From the NCBI GenBank assembly GCA_014773175.1, contig VXCM01001404.1, positions 2,039-66,038 of the forward strand: a stretch of 64,000 bases of DNA, written 5' to 3'. Positions within the stretch are counted from its first letter, which is position 1. Every line of letters starts with the position of its first letter. Source of the stretch: Lucifuga dentata. Lineage: Eukaryota; Chordata; Actinopteri; Ophidiiformes; Bythitidae. Position numbers and translations under genes: made by a program. Shown here one piece after another: positions 60,428 through 64,000 of the stretch. The notes beneath the pieces were generated by a model that was not told where the DNA came from, ran no database searches, and saw nothing but the letters and a program-made list of their open reading frames with translations.

Positions 60428-63400
60428 CCCCCCATCCCCGCCACCCCTCTCCGGCCTCTGGTTCTTGTCTGTGATGCAGTGGGCCCCACCCTGCTTCCAG
60501 CTCTCACAACAGCAGCGTTTGCTAATGCCTGGGCCAGAAGTGGTCGCCACATTCCTGGCAAATACAACCCAATCTTTAACCTCTTTACAGTGTGCATGAT
60601 ATACTTTGCAAGCAGAGGCCAAGGCTTTATCCATTATGAATGAGACCCATATTACTCCAGGCATTAGCAATGTATGAGTTGGGCTTTAGAAACACAAGGT
60701 CTGGGGTTTTTCTGCCTGCTTTCCTGCCACTCCTTCCTTCGCTCCCCTCCTTCCTCGCTGTTTTCTTCCATTCCTGGCCACGTGCTTCAGCTCGCACACA
60801 ACCTCCCATGGATGCCCTGACTCTTGCCTGACAGCTAGTCTGGGTTCAGTCCTGCCTGTCCGATCTGGCAGCTCCTTGAATGTAGGGAGTTTGAAAAAGC
60901 AGGGCCGCGCCCTGGGCTGCAGTCTTTCACTGATCTTGGCTTTGCTCGCTCTCGAGCTCAACATTTCTAACTCAGCCAACCCCCTACTCAGCTCTATCGC
61001 TAGCATTGCCCTGTCTTCCTTAGTCTGATCTGAACTCATCCAATGCCTTTGTGATAGTATTTCTAAAACCCAGCCAACTGAAAATTTAATGAAATGCAAA
61101 AAATACCATCAAGGCAGAATACTTTTGTGCCATTCTTACAATACACATAGCTTACAGCCTTTCAGTGCATTTTTCATAAAACTGTCAATTCACAGACAAT
61201 ATGGATTACTTTGTTTGTCGATGTGCAAGTGTTTGCCTGGTATTTTACGTGCTTGTGTATGGAGTTAGTTATATAAAGGTCATGTCAGCAAAGGAGAAAA
61301 CAGACTGCAGTAGCAAATGACGAGGTATAAGCACATTCTGAGTCTATCAATAGATCCTAATACCTACCAGAAAACATGTATACGGCTTTCCCATTGCTGC
61401 AAGCAAAACTGTATACAAGCTTACACCCTCATCAGTGCTAACAAACAAATCAATGAGGCAAGAGGGAATGGTTGTGATGACTAGGACATCTTTACTGCTT
61501 ACTTTTAGCATTCTAGCGGTGCAGAGTAAGGAGGGAAGATGGGGCAAGTGCTCTTTGTAGAGCCTGGGACTCCCCAGGGTTGCAGCCCTCATCCCACCGC
61601 CTCTCTGTTCCCTACTGTGGGACAATGAGATTACGGAAGCCCCTGGGGAGAGCCCAGCTCCCAGCAGGCGGCACGGTCCCCTGCTGTTTGCCTGTATGAG
61701 CATGAGCAGACTTCAAAATTCCTCTCTGGCCCTAACATGGGTCAGCCTGATAAAGAATGTGTCTGACTTTTAAATGAACAAAACAACACGCTCAAGCCAT
61801 TAACTGCTGGTGTAGTTCTCGCATCACATTACTTGACAAAGCTGCAATGCGATAACCTGCTACAAGGAGCTGGACGTGGTGGAGACGTGCAAAAGTGCGG
61901 GTTTTAAAGGCATTAATGATTTGAAATGTTCTGATTTTATTAGCTGCAAGGTAAAATATGACTGCTTGCTCCGTGTTGTCCTTGTGTAAAAAGGAAATTA
62001 ACATAGTTTCAGTTGGGTTTCAGCCACAACAAATGGCGTAGGGCAGGAAGGAGTGTGGTGAGCAACAGAGCAGCAAGAGGCCTGGACAGGGCCTATTATG
62101 ACAGGAAGCTTGACTCATCAGCCATTCAGGGCACTGTAAGAGGAGACATAAATCAATGGTGTGCCAATTATGACACCACACTGAGCTGTGTGAGTGCAGG
62201 GAATTAGCTGCACAAATCTCAGTATCAGGTTCAGTTAGATGGGTTGCTCCAGAGTGGGGAGGGAATGCCAGAGAAACACCACGGGGAGGAGAAAGAGGAG
62301 GCAGGGGAACCAAACAAAGAAGAGCAGAAAGAAATGTAGAAATGTGAGGAAACCTGTTACAACTGATAGCTGGACTGACCATTCGGATTTCTGTTTATCT
62401 CTTTAACCTTTAAAATTATAGTGCACAGCTACGGCAGCGAGGAGGGAACCAGGAGAGGCTCCAGAAGCCTAGTTATATAGCATTCACTAAACCGGCAAGG
62501 AACCGAAGCATCTGAGGTGAGAACTGCAAGACTTCAGTTGCCGCACACAAGCGTACGTCTCATATTTCATTCTCTCACACTGAGATTTCTCTTTCAAGAA
62601 CATTAAACTTCACCTGCCTCCCTCCCCCCTCCCCCACATCCTCACCCGCTGCAATCAGGCAGGCGTCTCGGCCGATCGGGAGAAGCTACGAGCGCGGGTT
62701 TGATGGAGGCAGTAGCTTTCAGCTGGTCCCAAACACGACGCCTCGACATTGCCGAGCACGCAGCTGTATCCCAGAACTTAGATTCTGATTAAATAGAAAC
62801 AGAACAGCCCATTAAAGTCATTAACATACATCTAGAGTATGCATGGGGGGATGTGCACCAAAGGTTGTGCATGCACAGTAATGTAGCGCATATATTAAGA
62901 AAAAGATCCGCAGATAGGACTTAAAAGAGCATATCTTGCAAAAGCTTATATATATTATTTATCACTCAGACATCAAAAAGGAGACTTTGTAATGACCTTT
63001 TTAATTCATATGCAAAGGTAATGCAGATTCTGAAACTGCAAATCTACCCTAAAAGCATAGATGGCAGAAGAGGTTGTAGCCTAGCCGTACTGCACGGTGC
63101 ACGGTGTGGCATGGCATGGTTTTCCATTTCACAGCTGCCTGTATGCTTAATTCAATGTCACGCTGGATATGCTAATGCTTTATCTCACTGACTACATGAT
63201 ATGCCTGTATTAATTTATCTGATTAATATGTGGTAGTTATCTAGGCTCCAGTGTGAAAAATGGAAAAAGATGGGAGTGTTTAGCAAAATTTTTGTCTAAA
63301 ATTTAACCTCATTAACTTGTACGTAACCTGTTTAAAAATTGCAATGCTAATGTAATTTAACCTATAAAATTAAGTTTATGGAAATTAAAAAACATATATG

Positions 63401-63699
63401 GTTAAGAAACAAAGATTATCAAGTATGTGATGTTGTAAGGCACTAATTTCTCTTTTCATCTTACTGATGTAAAAAACAAACAGCGGGGTATTTTTAAAGT
63501 GCAAACACAGACATTAGCATGTATTGAATTATAGATTTTCTGACAAAGATGCAAGATAGAGGTGTATCCTGTGTTTGTCTGATTCCTCATCATCAACAGA
63601 AAATGGAATCCACACACTCGGGAACAGCAGGAGCTGGAATGCCACAGTGGACCGAGAGTATTTGATATCCCCAGTGAGCTGCTCAGGTCACACTCCCTG

Positions 63700-63738
<39 letters not shown>

Positions 63739-64000
63739 TCAAGTCATCAAACATCAAGTTTGTTCCCTGCAATCCCTGCTGATTTTGGTTTCTGTTCATC
63801 GGTTGATAAATCATGAATGTTTTAATTGTACACTGACCTTGATGAAATGAATGGATGTCATTTATCAATTAGCAGTGCAAAGGGGTGATGTGGGGGGAGT
63901 GTGTGCTAACAGAATTATTTTTCACCTCATCTTTGGCTCGGTTAGCCTCCCTCTGCACACATTTTGCAGTGGTTCTCAGGTCGAAAACGATTTTCATTTT
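60428..64000. other. Right end of the window, intronic or intergenic
   Basis: No supported gene. It contains a GT repeat at 63705-63731 and short unsupported frames. At the extreme right edge (63930-64000, minus strand) a sequence ending AAAGATGAG/gtgaaa could be an exon with a donor, but this is weak. Confidence 0.6.
63705..63731. repeat. (GT)n microsatellite
   Basis: A GT run of about 13 units. Confidence 0.94.

Overview
This is vertebrate, very probably teleost, genomic DNA. The exons are small and sit between kilobase-scale introns with GT..AG borders. There are dense CA and GA microsatellites, and fish-type interspersed repeats of the RTE, hAT, Harbinger-like and TTAA-target MITE kinds. 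The frequent single N characters at homopolymers and microsatellites point to a short-read draft assembly. Nothing bacterial is present.

One gene explains all the coding sequence I can support: an rbfox3 (NeuN) orthologue on the minus strand. Nine consecutive coding exons were found, from 32302 down to 8228. Their sizes are 252 (after removing an assembly duplication), 144, 54, 93, 61, 54, 133, 40 and 59 nt, and the reading phases join correctly throughout. They encode the N-terminal Gln/Pro/Thr-rich region, the complete RNA-recognition motif and most of the Ala/Tyr/Gly-rich C-terminal domain. The last coding exon, which in the family carries the C-terminal tail starting around YGRVYA, is missing and must lie to the left of the window, beyond a satellite array. 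The exon or exons upstream of the GNQEA segment were not found in the 31.7 kb to the right, so that stretch reads as a long 5' intron. Paralogue a or b cannot be decided here.

Layout from left to right: 1-125, an RTE-type LINE fragment; about 126-7205, a 7 kb minisatellite of 22-bp units built from two 11-bp halves, ending in a short inverted segment; 7198-7400, part of a TTAA-type MITE; 8228-32302, the rbfox3 exons and introns, carrying two full MITE copies (19809-20368, 30849-31407), a Harbinger-like element (24418-25116) and a fish interspersed repeat (31618-31860); 32303-64000, a long 5' intron with a 663-nt assembly gap (39513-40175), two more MITE copies (about 49545-50131 and 54032-54621), a 1.2 kb element with inverted ends (46697-47917) and a 1.2 kb hAT element (59234-60427).

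The observations most worth following are: (i) the satellite, read in the gene-sense direction, presents hundreds of GUAAGU 5'-splice-site-like hexamers inside an rbfox3 intron; (ii) GCAUG/UGCAUG motifs cluster just downstream of the 93-nt RRM exon, which fits the known autoregulation of Rbfox genes; (iii) four exact 63- or 66-bp duplications flank single Ns, one of which breaks coding exon 1. I found no evidence for a wholly new biological system.
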